Of a stretch of DNA of 36,923 bases, positions 22,164 to 30,455 are shown piece by piece. Source of the stretch: Myxococcus sp. CA023 (GTDB taxonomy: Bacteria; Myxococcota; Myxococcia; Myxococcales; Myxococcaceae); the NCBI RefSeq assembly GCF_010998615.1, contig NZ_JAAEAH010000090.1:1-36923 (forward strand), in the 5' to 3' direction. Position 1 is the first letter of the stretch; the number at the start of each line of letters is the position of its first letter. A model generated the notes under the pieces. The model saw only the letters and a list, made by a program, of their open reading frames with translations, was not told the DNA's origin and ran no database searches. Both the position numbers and the translations under genes were made by a program.

Positions 22164-23705
22164 GTGAGCGCGAACCCTCTACGTCCTCGTCCCTTCCGCC
22201 AGCCGCTGTCCGGCGTGCTGGTCCTCGCACTCGGTGTCGTTGCCGGCTGCGAGAAGAGCAATCCCACTCCTCCTCCGGCCACCGCGCCGGAAGCCAAGGC
22301 TCCCGCTGCTCCTACCGAAGTCACGCTGCTCGTGACGGGTGGCGCGTTCGGCCAGCTCCAGGCCTCCGAGGGCAAGGGCGGCGCGGCGGAGCTGCTCGGC
22401 CGCTGGATGGCCGATGAGAAGCACTGTCCTGGTCCCGTGAAGGAGGGCCAGCCCACGTGCGCGGACGCCAGCACGCTGGCGCTCGCCACGGGTGACCACT
22501 GGAACGGCCCGGCCATCTCCTCCTTCTTCCTGGGCAAGCCCACGGCCGAGGTCATGGGCCGCATGGGCTACGCCGCCTCCGCCCTGGGCAACCATGAGCT
22601 GGCCTTCGGCAAGGAGGCCTTCCTCAAGAACCGTGGCGTGGGCGGCTTCCCGTTCCTCGCCGCCAACCTCAAGGTGAAGGACCCGGCGCTGGCGGGCGAC
22701 CTGTCCATGCCGGCGTTCCAGATTTTCGAGCGCCGCGGCCTCAAGATTGGCGTGGTGGGCCTGGCGTCCGAGAAGACGGTCCGCACCGCCATGCCCGGCC
22801 GCGCGGATGGCCTGGAAGTGACGGGCTACGAGGAGGCGCTCACCACCGCCATTCCGGAGGCCCGCAAGGCCGGCGCGGACGTGGTCGTGGTGCTCGCCGA
22901 CGAGTGCGTCACCGACCTGCAGCCCGCGGTGGCGAAGCACCCCGAGTGGAAGGTGGCGCTGGTGGCCGGTGGCCGCTGCGCGCAGCCCGTCGAGCTGAAG
23001 GACGGCGCGACCAGCTTCGTGTCGCTGGACCGTGGCTTCGGCAAGTACCTGCGCGCGCACGTCACCTTCGACCCGGCGAAGCCCGCGGGTGAGAAGCTGA
23101 CCGGCCTGGATACCAAGGTCGTCGAGGTGTCGGGCGGCGCGCCGGACGCGGAGACGGCGCAACTGGTGGGCAAGTGGAAGACGCAGCTGGACGAGGTGCT
23201 GGGCCAGCAGATCGGCTTCTCCAAGGCCGGCATCCCCCATGCGTCACCCCAGATGGCGAAGTGGGTGGCGGGCGCGGTGCGCAACGTGCTCGGCACGGAC
23301 GCGGCCGTCCTCAACAGCGGCGGCATCCGCGGCGACCTGCCCGCCGGTCCGGTGACCCGCGGCAGCATCTACTCGGTGATGCCCTTCGAGAACTCGCTCC
23401 TCATCGTGAAGCTGAAGGGCGAGGACCTGGCCCGGCAGTTGGCCAACCCGAACGCGCTCGTCTCCGGCTTCACGGCCGCGGGCAAGGGCAAGTTCAAGGA
23501 CGCCAAGGGCAAGGCCCTGGACCCGAAGAAGGAGTACACGGTCGCCACGGTGGAGTACCTCTACTTCGGCGGTGACGGCTTCGAGTTCGAGAAGCTGGCC
23601 CCCGAGCCCACCGAGACGGGCATGGCGTGGCAGACGCCGGTGGTGGACTGGACCAAGGACCAGTCGAGCAGCGACAAGAAGCCGCTGGAGAAGCTGCTGA
23701 AGTAG
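22164..23705 (+). CDS. 5'-nucleotidase-family (UshA-like) lipoprotein with degenerate metal site, 513 aa
   Basis: Starts at a GTG (22164); lipobox VVAGC puts the lipidated Cys at residue 29. Residues ~50-290 have the metallophosphatase fold: G110-D111 and G142-N143-H144-E145 are kept, but the first DxHG motif reads GAFG (residues 60-63), the SH motif reads AD (VVVVLADECV), and the GHxH motif reads GGRC. Most metal-ligating Asp/His positions are therefore lost. The C-terminal 5'-nucleotidase domain is well kept (DAAVLNSGGIRGDL, VMPFENSLLIVKLKGEDL, FGGDGFEFEKL), including the NxGG and GGDGF nucleotide-binding regions. Likely a nucleotide- or ligand-binding pseudoenzyme at the cell envelope, or an enzyme with altered chemistry. 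A terminator follows. Confidence 0.88.
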   Translation: MSANPLRPRPFRQPLSGVLVLALGVVAGCEKSNPTPPPATAPEAKAPAAPTEVTLLVTGGAFGQLQASEGKGGAAELLGRWMADEKHCPGPVKEGQPTCADASTLALATGDHWNGPAISSFFLGKPTAEVMGRMGYAASALGNHELAFGKEAFLKNRGVGGFPFLAANLKVKDPALAGDLSMPAFQIFERRGLKIGVVGLASEKTVRTAMPGRADGLEVTGYEEALTTAIPEARKAGADVVVVLADECVTDLQPAVAKHPEWKVALVAGGRCAQPVELKDGATSFVSLDRGFGKYLRAHVTFDPAKPAGEKLTGLDTKVVEVSGGAPDAETAQLVGKWKTQLDEVLGQQIGFSKAGIPHASPQMAKWVAGAVRNVLGTDAAVLNSGGIRGDLPAGPVTRGSIYSVMPFENSLLIVKLKGEDLARQLANPNALVSGFTAAGKGKFKDAKGKALDPKKEYTVATVEYLYFGGDGFEFEKLAPEPTETGMAWQTPVVDWTKDQSSSDKKPLEKLLK

Positions 23706-23735
23706 TCCTCGCCGTCCTGCTTCTGTAGGTCCCCT

Positions 23736-23775
23736 GAAGCGCCGGAGGAGCCCACCTGGGCCCTTCCGGCGCTTC
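23736..23775 (+). terminator. Intrinsic terminator after the nucleotidase-family gene
   Basis: GAAGCGCCGGA (23736-23746) and TCCGGCGCTTC (23765-23775) are perfect 11-base arms, followed by GTCGTTT. It lies 30 bases after the stop at 23705 and may also limit read-through from the convergent gene ending at 23799. Confidence 0.72.
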
Positions 23776-23798
23776 GTCGTTTCAGCGGGGCCGGGGGC

Positions 23799-25334
23799 TC
23801 ACGGCGTTTCCATGGTAGGCGCCGCCGAGGGCGGGGTCGCCGCGGCGGGACGGGCATCGGGCCCGCACACGGCCTGATAGCGGGCCAGCGTGTCGTGCAC
23901 GGTCCGCCGCAGCCGCTGCGGCGTGCCTTCGTGGAGCATGTCCACCGCGAGCTGCTGGGCGTCCAGCGCCTCCGGGCAGCGACCGAGCTGGAACAGGAGG
24001 GTGGACCACGTGTCCAGCACCGACGCGTTCCCCGGCGCCAGCGACAGGGCCCGCTGCGCCGCCGTCAGGCCCTTCTCCGGCTGGGCCGTGCGCGCGTAGT
24101 AGCCGGCCAGTCCGTTCTGCGCGCTCACGCTGCCGGGCAGCAGCTCCACCGCGCGGAGCCTCGCGGCTTCTTGCTCCTCGGACGTATTGCCCGCGGCGTC
24201 CAGCGCCTGTGCCATGGCGTTCCACGCGTGCCCGCTGTCGGGGTGGCGCTCCACCAGCTCCCGCGCCAGGGCGAGCCTGCGGAACGGATCCTCCGTGGAG
24301 CGGATGCGCAGCAACATGGCGTCCACGTTGCCGGGCTCCTCGCGCGTGGCTTCCGCCATCTCTCGTTCGATGTGGGGCAGCCGCTCCTCCGTGGGGGACG
24401 CGCCCGGTGTCATCAGGAACAGCTGGGCGCGGATGGCGTGGACCTCGGCCGCGCGCATGGGGCGCGTGTGTAGCGGGCTCGTCACGGGCGCCAACGGCGC
24501 GGTGATGGTGCGGTAATTCATGTGCCCAGGGCGGCGCACGTAGCCATTCAGCTCGCCAGCCAGGTCCTCCTCGCCGCGGAAGGCGGCCTCGAAGGCTTGC
24601 CGGGGTTCCTCGCCCTGCATGAGGCGCTTCTGGAAGTCCTCGAAGCGCGCGCCGTGCCGGCTGATGAAGAAGTGCACCCACAGCCAGGAGGACGCGTAGT
24701 ACTGCCGCGACTCGGAGGTGCCGAGCAGCCCCTTGCTGTCCCACTCCCAGAGCTCGTCGAGCGTGCGCCAGCCGTGCCGCTGCACCTGGTTGTAGAAGGC
24801 CCCGTGGAGGCGGCCGAGGATGACCTCGCGCCGCTCCGGCCTGAGCGCGATGGTCTCCAGGTAGCTGGCCAGCCCTTCAGAGAGCCAGCGTGGTTGGCGG
24901 ACGAGCGCGAGCTCAGAGAGGTAGTGCGTCAGCTCGTGGGCCTGGGTGGTGATGTCCGCGGTGGCTTCGCTGAGCGCGTAGGCGTGCCCGGCCAGCACCA
25001 GCAGCGGGCCATCCTCGGTGTTGGTGGAGAAGCCTTCGATGCGGATGTTGGTGAACTCCTCCAGCGCGCTGCGGTTGTGGAGGACGATGATGTCCACCGT
25101 GCCCGGCGGGTCGAAGCTGCCGCCCCAGGCTTGCAGCAGCCCTTCGCGGAGCAGCTCCAGCTCCTGGGCCGCTTCCTCGGCCGTCTCCGTGTCCAGGTTG
25201 GTGCGGACGGTGAAATGGGGACTGCGCACTTCCACCCAGGGACGGCCTCCCTCCAGGGGACACAAAGCGCGCATGCTCGTGCATCCCGATAGCAGGGCGA
25301 GCAGCCATCCCAGGAACGCCATCCGACACGTCAT
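23799..25334 (-). CDS. Zinc-metallopeptidase-like lipoprotein with C-terminal TPRs, 511 aa
   Basis: The ATG at 25332-25334 has AGGA close upstream; a GTG at 25352 would add six residues. The lipobox LLSGC puts the Cys at residue 18. Residues ~35-270 form a gluzincin-like peptidase domain: H133-E134-L135-T136-H137 (HExxH) with a downstream Glu in WLSEGLASYLE (E153), the usual third zinc ligand. Preceding residues include SPHFTVRTNLDTETAEEAAQ, a feature of DUF1570-type secreted peptidases. The second half has TPR-like repeats (GHAWNAMAQALDAAGNTSEEQ, AQNGLAGYYARTAQPEKGL) likely used for protein contacts. Active-site residues are intact, so an envelope protease is plausible; the substrate is unknown. 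Confidence 0.85.
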   Translation of the reverse strand: MTCRMAFLGWLLALLSGCTSMRALCPLEGGRPWVEVRSPHFTVRTNLDTETAEEAAQELELLREGLLQAWGGSFDPPGTVDIIVLHNRSALEEFTNIRIEGFSTNTEDGPLLVLAGHAYALSEATADITTQAHELTHYLSELALVRQPRWLSEGLASYLETIALRPERREVILGRLHGAFYNQVQRHGWRTLDELWEWDSKGLLGTSESRQYYASSWLWVHFFISRHGARFEDFQKRLMQGEEPRQAFEAAFRGEEDLAGELNGYVRRPGHMNYRTITAPLAPVTSPLHTRPMRAAEVHAIRAQLFLMTPGASPTEERLPHIEREMAEATREEPGNVDAMLLRIRSTEDPFRRLALARELVERHPDSGHAWNAMAQALDAAGNTSEEQEAARLRAVELLPGSVSAQNGLAGYYARTAQPEKGLTAAQRALSLAPGNASVLDTWSTLLFQLGRCPEALDAQQLAVDMLHEGTPQRLRRTVHDTLARYQAVCGPDARPAAATPPSAAPTMETP

Positions 25335-25409
25335 GGTCCTGCGTTTTCCCACAAAGCTTCATCGGAGGGCAGGGTGGCCCGCCACATCACTGGGGTAGAG
25401 TGCCGGCCC

Positions 25410-26426
25410 ATGGAGATGGCGGAGTTCATCGAGTCCCGCAAGCCGCGCTGGGAGCAACTGGAGTCGCTGCTGGACCGGTCCGAATCCCACGGCCTGCGCG
25501 AGCTGAGCCTGGAGGATGCCAGGACGCTGGGGCGGCTGTATCGCGCCGTCTCCAGTGACTTGCTGTGGGTTCGCGCGCGCAGTGGCTCGGCGGACGTGAA
25601 TGCCTACCTCAACGATTTGGTGGGGCGGGCGTACGCGCTGACATACCCGGGCCGGCGCCCGCGCCTGGCGGACGTGTGGGGCTTCGTGGCACGGGGCTTC
25701 CCCGCGCTGATGCGGCGCGAGTGGCGGATGTACGTGGCGTCGCTGCTGCTGCTGCTGGCGGGCGTGGGCTTCGGCTACGTGGGGATGATGGTGGACCCCG
25801 ACGCGGCGCACTATCTGGTCCCCGCCGAGCACCTGAACCTGGACCCCGTCGAACGCGCGGCCGACGAGGCCGCGGGTGACGGCATGTCGGTGGGAGACCA
25901 GGCCCAGTTCACCACCTACCTCTTCACCCACAACATCCAGGTGGCCTTCCTGGCGTTCGCGCTGGGCATCACGGTGGGCTTGGGCACGGCCATCATGCTG
26001 TTCGTCAACGGCCTGTTCCTGGGCGCGCTCGCGCAAGTCTATGCGGCCAAGGGAATGGCGGGCTGGTTCTGGGCGTGGATTCTTCCGCACGGCATTCCGG
26101 AAATCACCGCCATCTGCATCGCGGGCGCCGCGGGATTGGTGATTGCGCGAGGCATGGTGGCCCCGCGAGGACTGCCCCGTGGACAGGCGGTGCGACAGGA
26201 GGCGGTGACGGCGGTGCGGCTGCTGTTCGGCACGCTCGTCCTGTTCGTGCTCGCGGGCTTCATCGAGGGCACGGTGTCCCAGATTCATCCGCCCAAGCTG
26301 TCGGTGGCGTTCAAGGTGTCCTTCGCGTTGACGGTGGGCGCGGGCGTGTACGCGTACCTGCTGTCGGACTGGCTGCGTGGGGGCCGCGCGGCGCCAGACG
26401 GCGGCGCTGAGTCCGCCCATGGATGA
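25410..26426 (+). CDS. SpoIIM-like (stage II sporulation protein M / DUF95) membrane protein, 338 aa
   Basis: ATG at 25410 (a second ATG two codons on). Residues 1-110 are cytoplasmic helices with the family start FIESRKPRWEQLESLLDR and LYRAVSSDLLWVRAR. Membrane segments then begin at ~112 (YVASLLLLLAGVGFGYVG), with the conserved FTHNIQVAFLAFALGITVGLG, FVNGLFLGALAQVY and ILPHGIPEITAICIAGAAG. This last block is the hallmark of the SpoIIM/DUF95 family. Homologs outside sporulating Firmicutes usually sit with RDD, MoxR and DUF58 genes, as here. Its stop overlaps the start of the pyrophosphatase-like gene by eight bases, so they are translationally coupled. Confidence 0.9.
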   Translation: MEMAEFIESRKPRWEQLESLLDRSESHGLRELSLEDARTLGRLYRAVSSDLLWVRARSGSADVNAYLNDLVGRAYALTYPGRRPRLADVWGFVARGFPALMRREWRMYVASLLLLLAGVGFGYVGMMVDPDAAHYLVPAEHLNLDPVERAADEAAGDGMSVGDQAQFTTYLFTHNIQVAFLAFALGITVGLGTAIMLFVNGLFLGALAQVYAAKGMAGWFWAWILPHGIPEITAICIAGAAGLVIARGMVAPRGLPRGQAVRQEAVTAVRLLFGTLVLFVLAGFIEGTVSQIHPPKLSVAFKVSFALTVGAGVYAYLLSDWLRGGRAAPDGGAESAHG

Positions 26427-26898
26427 GCGCTTGTGGCTGCCTCCGCTTCCGAGTGAGCCGGAGGTCCTCATCGAGTGCCCGCGCTTCTCCTTCGTGAAGC
26501 GCCGCGCGGACGGGGCGGTGGACTTCGTGTCGCCGCTGCCGTGCCCGTACAACTACGGCAGCATCCCGGGCCTGACGTCGGATGAAGGCGACCCGCTGGA
26601 CGCCGTCGTGATGGGGCCCCGGCTGGCACTGGGTCAACGGCTGTGTGTGCCGGTGGTGGGCGTCATCGGCTTCGTCGACGCGGGGCGGGGTGACCCGAAG
26701 GTGGTGTGCGCCGCCGCGCCCCTGACGGACGCCGATCGCGCGGGCCTGGAGCGCTTCTTCCAAGTCTACGCCCTCTTCAAGCAGGTGCTGCACCGCATGC
26801 GGGGCAACGTCCCGGACACACGCTTCATGGGGTGGCTGCCGTTGCCCGTCCCGGCGCCGGACGTGGCCCCGGAGGCTACAGCACGCCGCGCGCCTTGA
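26419..26898 (+). CDS. Inorganic-pyrophosphatase-like protein (family I), divergent, 159 aa
   Basis: ATG at 26419, inside the 3' end of the SpoIIM-like gene. The family I pattern is clear: EVLIECPRFSFVK at the start, CPYNYGSIPGL (residues 42-52) and EGDPLDAVV (56-64), then GFVDAGRGDPKVV. Compared by hand with the E. coli enzyme, Asp67, Asp70, Asp97, Asp102, Lys104, Glu20, Lys29 and Tyr55 equivalents remain. Asp65 is Glu (E56), and the Glu31, Arg43 and Lys142 equivalents are replaced. At 159 aa it is slightly shorter than the usual ~175. It may be a weak or altered phosphohydrolase rather than the housekeeping PPase. The last 23 bases overlap the convergent DUF58 gene. Confidence 0.85.
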   Translation: MDERLWLPPLPSEPEVLIECPRFSFVKRRADGAVDFVSPLPCPYNYGSIPGLTSDEGDPLDAVVMGPRLALGQRLCVPVVGVIGFVDAGRGDPKVVCAAAPLTDADRAGLERFFQVYALFKQVLHRMRGNVPDTRFMGWLPLPVPAPDVAPEATARRAP

Positions 26899-28183
26899 TG
26901 TCCAGGTAGCGGTTGACGGCGGCCAGGCTCAACTCATCCGGCTGCACGTCGAGCATCTGCACGCCGCCCTGACTCACGCGCGCCTTGAGCATTTCGCGGT
27001 CGGTGAGCAGCTCCGACGCCACCGCGTGCTGGAAGGCCTCTTCCGGGCTGGGGGGTGGTGTGCGCAGCAGCTTCTGGAGCGCGGTGTCCTTCACCGACAG
27101 GCACAGGGGGACGTGCCGCCGCGCCAGGCGGTGCAGCGGGGCCACCATGGTGGAGGCCTGCTCCTCGTCCAGGAAGTCGGTGAAGACACACAGCAGGCTG
27201 CGGCGCGTGAGGCGGAGGTTCAGCTCCTTGAAGAGCGCCAGGTAGTCCACGTACGTGAGGCTGGGCGTGGTGCCGTAGAGCGTGTCGACAATCTTCCGGT
27301 ACTGCGTGCGTCCGGCCGCGGGCGGCAGGTATGCCTTCACGCCATCCGCGAAGACGGCCAGCCCCACGCGGTCGCCGTTGCGCACGGCCACGAAGGCCAG
27401 GAAGAGGGCCGCGTTCACCGCGTGGTCCAACTTGGTGAGGCCGTCCACCTGCGCGGCCATGGAGCGGCCCGCGTCCACGCAGATGAGGATGGACTGCGAG
27501 CGCTCCGACTCCAGCACGCGCGTCACCGGCCGCCCACGTCGCGCGGTGGCCTTCCAGTCCACGTCCCGCACGCTGTCGCCCTGGGCGTAGTCGCGCAGGC
27601 GGGCGAACTCGCTGCCACGCCCGTCGCGCCGCAGCTGCCGCAGGCCCAGGTTGACCAGGTCCAGCGCCGCGCCCGACAGCAGCAGCCGGTTGGCGCCGCG
27701 CAGGTCCGGGTACACGGCGATGTCCTGCGCCGCGGGGAACACGCGCTCGTGGAACACCAGCCCCAGCGGCCCGCGCACGCGGACGTGCACGTCTCCAAAC
27801 TGGAAGCGGCCGCGCTTCACGGGCGTCACCCGGTACACCCAGCGCGACTCGCTCCGCGCGGGCAGGTGCAGCGGGGCTTCGTCCGGCGTGGCCGCGAAGC
27901 CGTCCGGCACGTCGTCCCGGACGCGCACCTGGACGGCGCCGCCGCTCCGGTGAATCAGCCGCACCACCACCTTGTTGGCCACACCCACGTTGAGCCGCGC
28001 CGGCAGCACCCGGTGGACCTCCAGCCGGGCCCTCCGCGCGGTGAGCACGTCGAACACCGCCAGCGCCAGCACCAGCGCGTCCAGCGCGAGCACGGCGCCG
28101 CCAATGCCGGGGCTGAAGCCCGCCAGCATCATCGGCAGCGCGAGCAGCGCCAGCAGCACCCAGAGGCGCGGGGTGGGAATCAC
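26876..28183 (-). CDS. DUF58 (VWA-like) protein, 435 aa
   Basis: Starts at a GTG (28181-28183) within the stop of the MoxR gene (GTGA overlap). Two N-terminal membrane helices (residues ~8-27 and ~30-48) are followed by a periplasmic/cytoplasmic beta domain and the DUF58 core: SEFARLRDYAQGDSVRDVDW, KATARRGRPVTRVLESERSQ, then the VWA-type MIDAS ILICVDAGRSMAA (DxGxS, where the classic motif is DxSxS). DUF58 proteins act with MoxR AAA ATPases, by analogy with VWA proteins, as substrate adaptors or chaperones. Last gene of the - strand MoxR operon. The 3' end overlaps the pyrophosphatase-like gene by 23 bases. Confidence 0.9.
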   Translation of the reverse strand: MIPTPRLWVLLALLALPMMLAGFSPGIGGAVLALDALVLALAVFDVLTARRARLEVHRVLPARLNVGVANKVVVRLIHRSGGAVQVRVRDDVPDGFAATPDEAPLHLPARSESRWVYRVTPVKRGRFQFGDVHVRVRGPLGLVFHERVFPAAQDIAVYPDLRGANRLLLSGAALDLVNLGLRQLRRDGRGSEFARLRDYAQGDSVRDVDWKATARRGRPVTRVLESERSQSILICVDAGRSMAAQVDGLTKLDHAVNAALFLAFVAVRNGDRVGLAVFADGVKAYLPPAAGRTQYRKIVDTLYGTTPSLTYVDYLALFKELNLRLTRRSLLCVFTDFLDEEQASTMVAPLHRLARRHVPLCLSVKDTALQKLLRTPPPSPEEAFQHAVASELLTDREMLKARVSQGGVQMLDVQPDELSLAAVNRYLDIKARGVL

Positions 28184-29178
28184 CGGGGGACCTCGACGCC
28201 GCGCACCACCTCGCGCAGCACGTCCGTCGGCGTGGCCCCGTCCAGCTCCGCGTCCGGCGACAGCAGCAGGCGGTGCTTCAGCACGGGCGCCGCCAGGAAG
28301 CGCACGTCGTCCGGGGTGACGAAGCCGCGCCCGCGCAGCGCCGCCAGGGCCTTGGCCGCCAGCAGCAGGTGCACGCCCGCGCGAGGCCCGGCTCCCAATC
28401 GAATGCGGCTGGAGGCGCGCGTGGCCGCCACCAGCTTGCGGACGTATGCCAGCACCGGCGGCTCCACCGTCACTTCATTCAGCGCGCCGCGCGCGGCCAG
28501 CAGCCCGTCCTTCGTCACCGCGGCATTGACGCCCGCGCGTTGCAGGTCTCCCGAGTCGAAGCCCCGGTGCACGGAGGCCAGAATCGCGTCCTCCTCCTCC
28601 GGCGCGGGGTAGCCCACCTCGATTTTCAGCAAGAAGCGGTCGAGCTGCGCCTCGGGCAGCGGATACGTGCCCTCGGACTCCACGGGGTTCTGCGTGGCGA
28701 ACACGGTGAAGAGCGGGGAGAGCGACAGCACGCGGCCCTCCATGGACACCGAGCGCTCCTGCATGGCCTCCAGCAGCGCGGACTGCGTCTTCGCCGGGGC
28801 GCGGTTGATTTCGTCCGCCAGCAGCAGGTCCGTGAAGATGGGGCCGCGCACCAGCGTGAAGCCCTGCGTCTTCAGGTCGAACACGCTGGTGCCCAGGATG
28901 TCCGCGGGCATCAGGTCCGGGGTGAACTGGATGCGCTTGAACTCCGCGCCGATGCTGCGCGACAGGGCCTTGGCCATCAACGTCTTGGCCACGCCGGGCA
29001 CGCCTTCCAGCAGGATGTGGCCGCCGGCGATGAGGCCACAGAGCATCAGCTCCAGGGCCTCGTCCTGGCCGACCACGGCCTTGCGCACCTCGGACAGCAC
29101 GGCCTCGCGGATGGCGTGGGCGGCCTGCACGGCGTTACCAGCCGGGGTGGGGGAGGGGGCGGACAGGGTGTCGTTCAT
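28180..29178 (-). CDS. MoxR-family AAA+ ATPase, 332 aa
   Basis: The ATG at 29176-29178 overlaps the stop of the DUF4350 gene (ATGA). All motifs are present: Walker A in LLEGVPGVAKTLMAKAL, Walker B and following MoxR signature in LLLADEINRAPAKTQSALLE, sensor 1 in FTVFATQNPVESEGTYPLPE, the arginine-finger region LDRFLLKI, and a C-terminal lid with GAGPRAGVHLLLAAKALA. Length is typical (~320-340). MoxR ATPases work as chaperones maturing partner proteins, usually DUF58/VWA proteins encoded next door, as is the case here. A longer ORF extends upstream, but the coupled ATG and family start support this choice. Confidence 0.95.
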   Translation of the reverse strand: MNDTLSAPSPTPAGNAVQAAHAIREAVLSEVRKAVVGQDEALELMLCGLIAGGHILLEGVPGVAKTLMAKALSRSIGAEFKRIQFTPDLMPADILGTSVFDLKTQGFTLVRGPIFTDLLLADEINRAPAKTQSALLEAMQERSVSMEGRVLSLSPLFTVFATQNPVESEGTYPLPEAQLDRFLLKIEVGYPAPEEEDAILASVHRGFDSGDLQRAGVNAAVTKDGLLAARGALNEVTVEPPVLAYVRKLVAATRASSRIRLGAGPRAGVHLLLAAKALAALRGRGFVTPDDVRFLAAPVLKHRLLLSPDAELDGATPTDVLREVVRGVEVPR

Positions 29179-30455
29179 GTCGTTTCGGGAGGGCTGGGCC
29201 GGGCGGCGCCGGCGGAATGAAGGCGTTGTCGCAGCCGCGCCGCGCGCTCGGCGAGCTGCTGGAGGTCCGTGTCGCGCGTCACCGCGCGGCTGTCCGTGGT
29301 GAGCTCCTCGAGCCCCTGGGCCAGGTCCGCGCGGCCACGCTCGCGCAGGCCGTGGGTCACCGCGTCCGCGGACGCATGCGCGGGCAGGCCCGCGTGCAGG
29401 GCCAGGTCCTGGGTGAGGCCCCGGAGGATGAGCTGGGCGGAGAAGCCGTGGTGCCGGCCCTCGCGATAGAGGCGGCCCATGGCGAAGAGCGCGTCGGTGG
29501 CGCCCACGCGCGAGGACTCGGGCGGGGGCCGCGGACGGCCGAAGCGCTTGAGCGACACCGACCACAGCGCCACGCCGAGCAGCAACTGCAACACGGCGAA
29601 GTGCAGGCCGTAGCGGCGCGCGAAGTCCACCACCGAGCGCTCGTTGGTGAAGCCGTGGTGGAACTCATCGAATTCGATGGGGCCGGGGCCCATTGACGCC
29701 AGGGTGCTGAGCCAGAACTGCGCGTTGTCCGCGCGCGCCAGCGCCTGGTTCATCGCCAGCTCCGGGGCGCCCACCACCAGCACGCGGCCCTGCCCGTACG
29801 GCACCACCGCCGCCACGAACATGCCCAGCCGTTCATCCTCCAGGACGGGAACGGCCGTCTGGGGCAGCTCCAGGTAGGCCTGGACCTTCGCCTCCACGCG
29901 CTCCACGCCCAGCGTGTACGGCGTGGGCTGGGGCGGCACCAGCGTGCGCATGGGAAGGGTGGTGTCCGCCTTGAAGAGCTTCACGTTCAAGGCTTGCAGC
30001 ACCGGGTTCTCCCGCGAGCCCCACGGCACGTAGATGGCGCTGCCGCCCTCGCGCACGTGCTTCAGCAGTTGCTCGGTTTCATCGTCGTCCAGCGCGGCCG
30101 CGCGGAAGGCGTTGAAGCCGGTGCGGGGGACGTGCTCGTCGGCCAGGCCCGCGTCGGGCTCGGCGGCCAGCGCCGTCTGGTCCGGGTCGTGCTCGTAGGC
30201 GCCGGACACCTCCACCGCCAGCAGCACCGGCGTGCCCAGTCCGGACACGATGCGCAGGTCCGCCATGCGGCGCGTCACCGGCAAGCCGCTCTCCTGGGCC
30301 AGCAGGAACAGGGCTCGCGCGCCGTCCTCCTGCGCGCGGTACGTGGACAGCGTGTCCGCGAACGTGTTGCGCCGGGCGCCTCGGACCAGGAAGGTGGTCA
30401 GCACCGCGGTGAGCAGCAGGCCCCCCACCACCAGCAGCGGGAAGCGGTCACGCAC
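29175..30455 (-). CDS. DUF4350-domain membrane protein, 426 aa
   Basis: Starts at a GTG (30453-30455) inside the DUF4129 gene end (eight-base overlap). A membrane helix at residues ~5-22 (FPLLVVGGLLLTAVLTTFLV) leads to an alpha/beta domain with the DUF4350 features: LSTYRAQEDGARALFLLAQE near the start and GQGRVLVVGAPELAMNQAL later. EFHHGFTNERS precedes a second helix (~292-312, LLLGVALWSVSL). The C-terminal ~110 residues are cytoplasmic helices. DUF4350 proteins resemble GATase/IFT-like folds and nearly always sit between DUF4129 and MoxR genes. No catalytic motif is visible to me. Confidence 0.85.
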   Translation of the reverse strand: MRDRFPLLVVGGLLLTAVLTTFLVRGARRNTFADTLSTYRAQEDGARALFLLAQESGLPVTRRMADLRIVSGLGTPVLLAVEVSGAYEHDPDQTALAAEPDAGLADEHVPRTGFNAFRAAALDDDETEQLLKHVREGGSAIYVPWGSRENPVLQALNVKLFKADTTLPMRTLVPPQPTPYTLGVERVEAKVQAYLELPQTAVPVLEDERLGMFVAAVVPYGQGRVLVVGAPELAMNQALARADNAQFWLSTLASMGPGPIEFDEFHHGFTNERSVVDFARRYGLHFAVLQLLLGVALWSVSLKRFGRPRPPPESSRVGATDALFAMGRLYREGRHHGFSAQLILRGLTQDLALHAGLPAHASADAVTHGLRERGRADLAQGLEELTTDSRAVTRDTDLQQLAERAARLRQRLHSAGAARPSPPETT

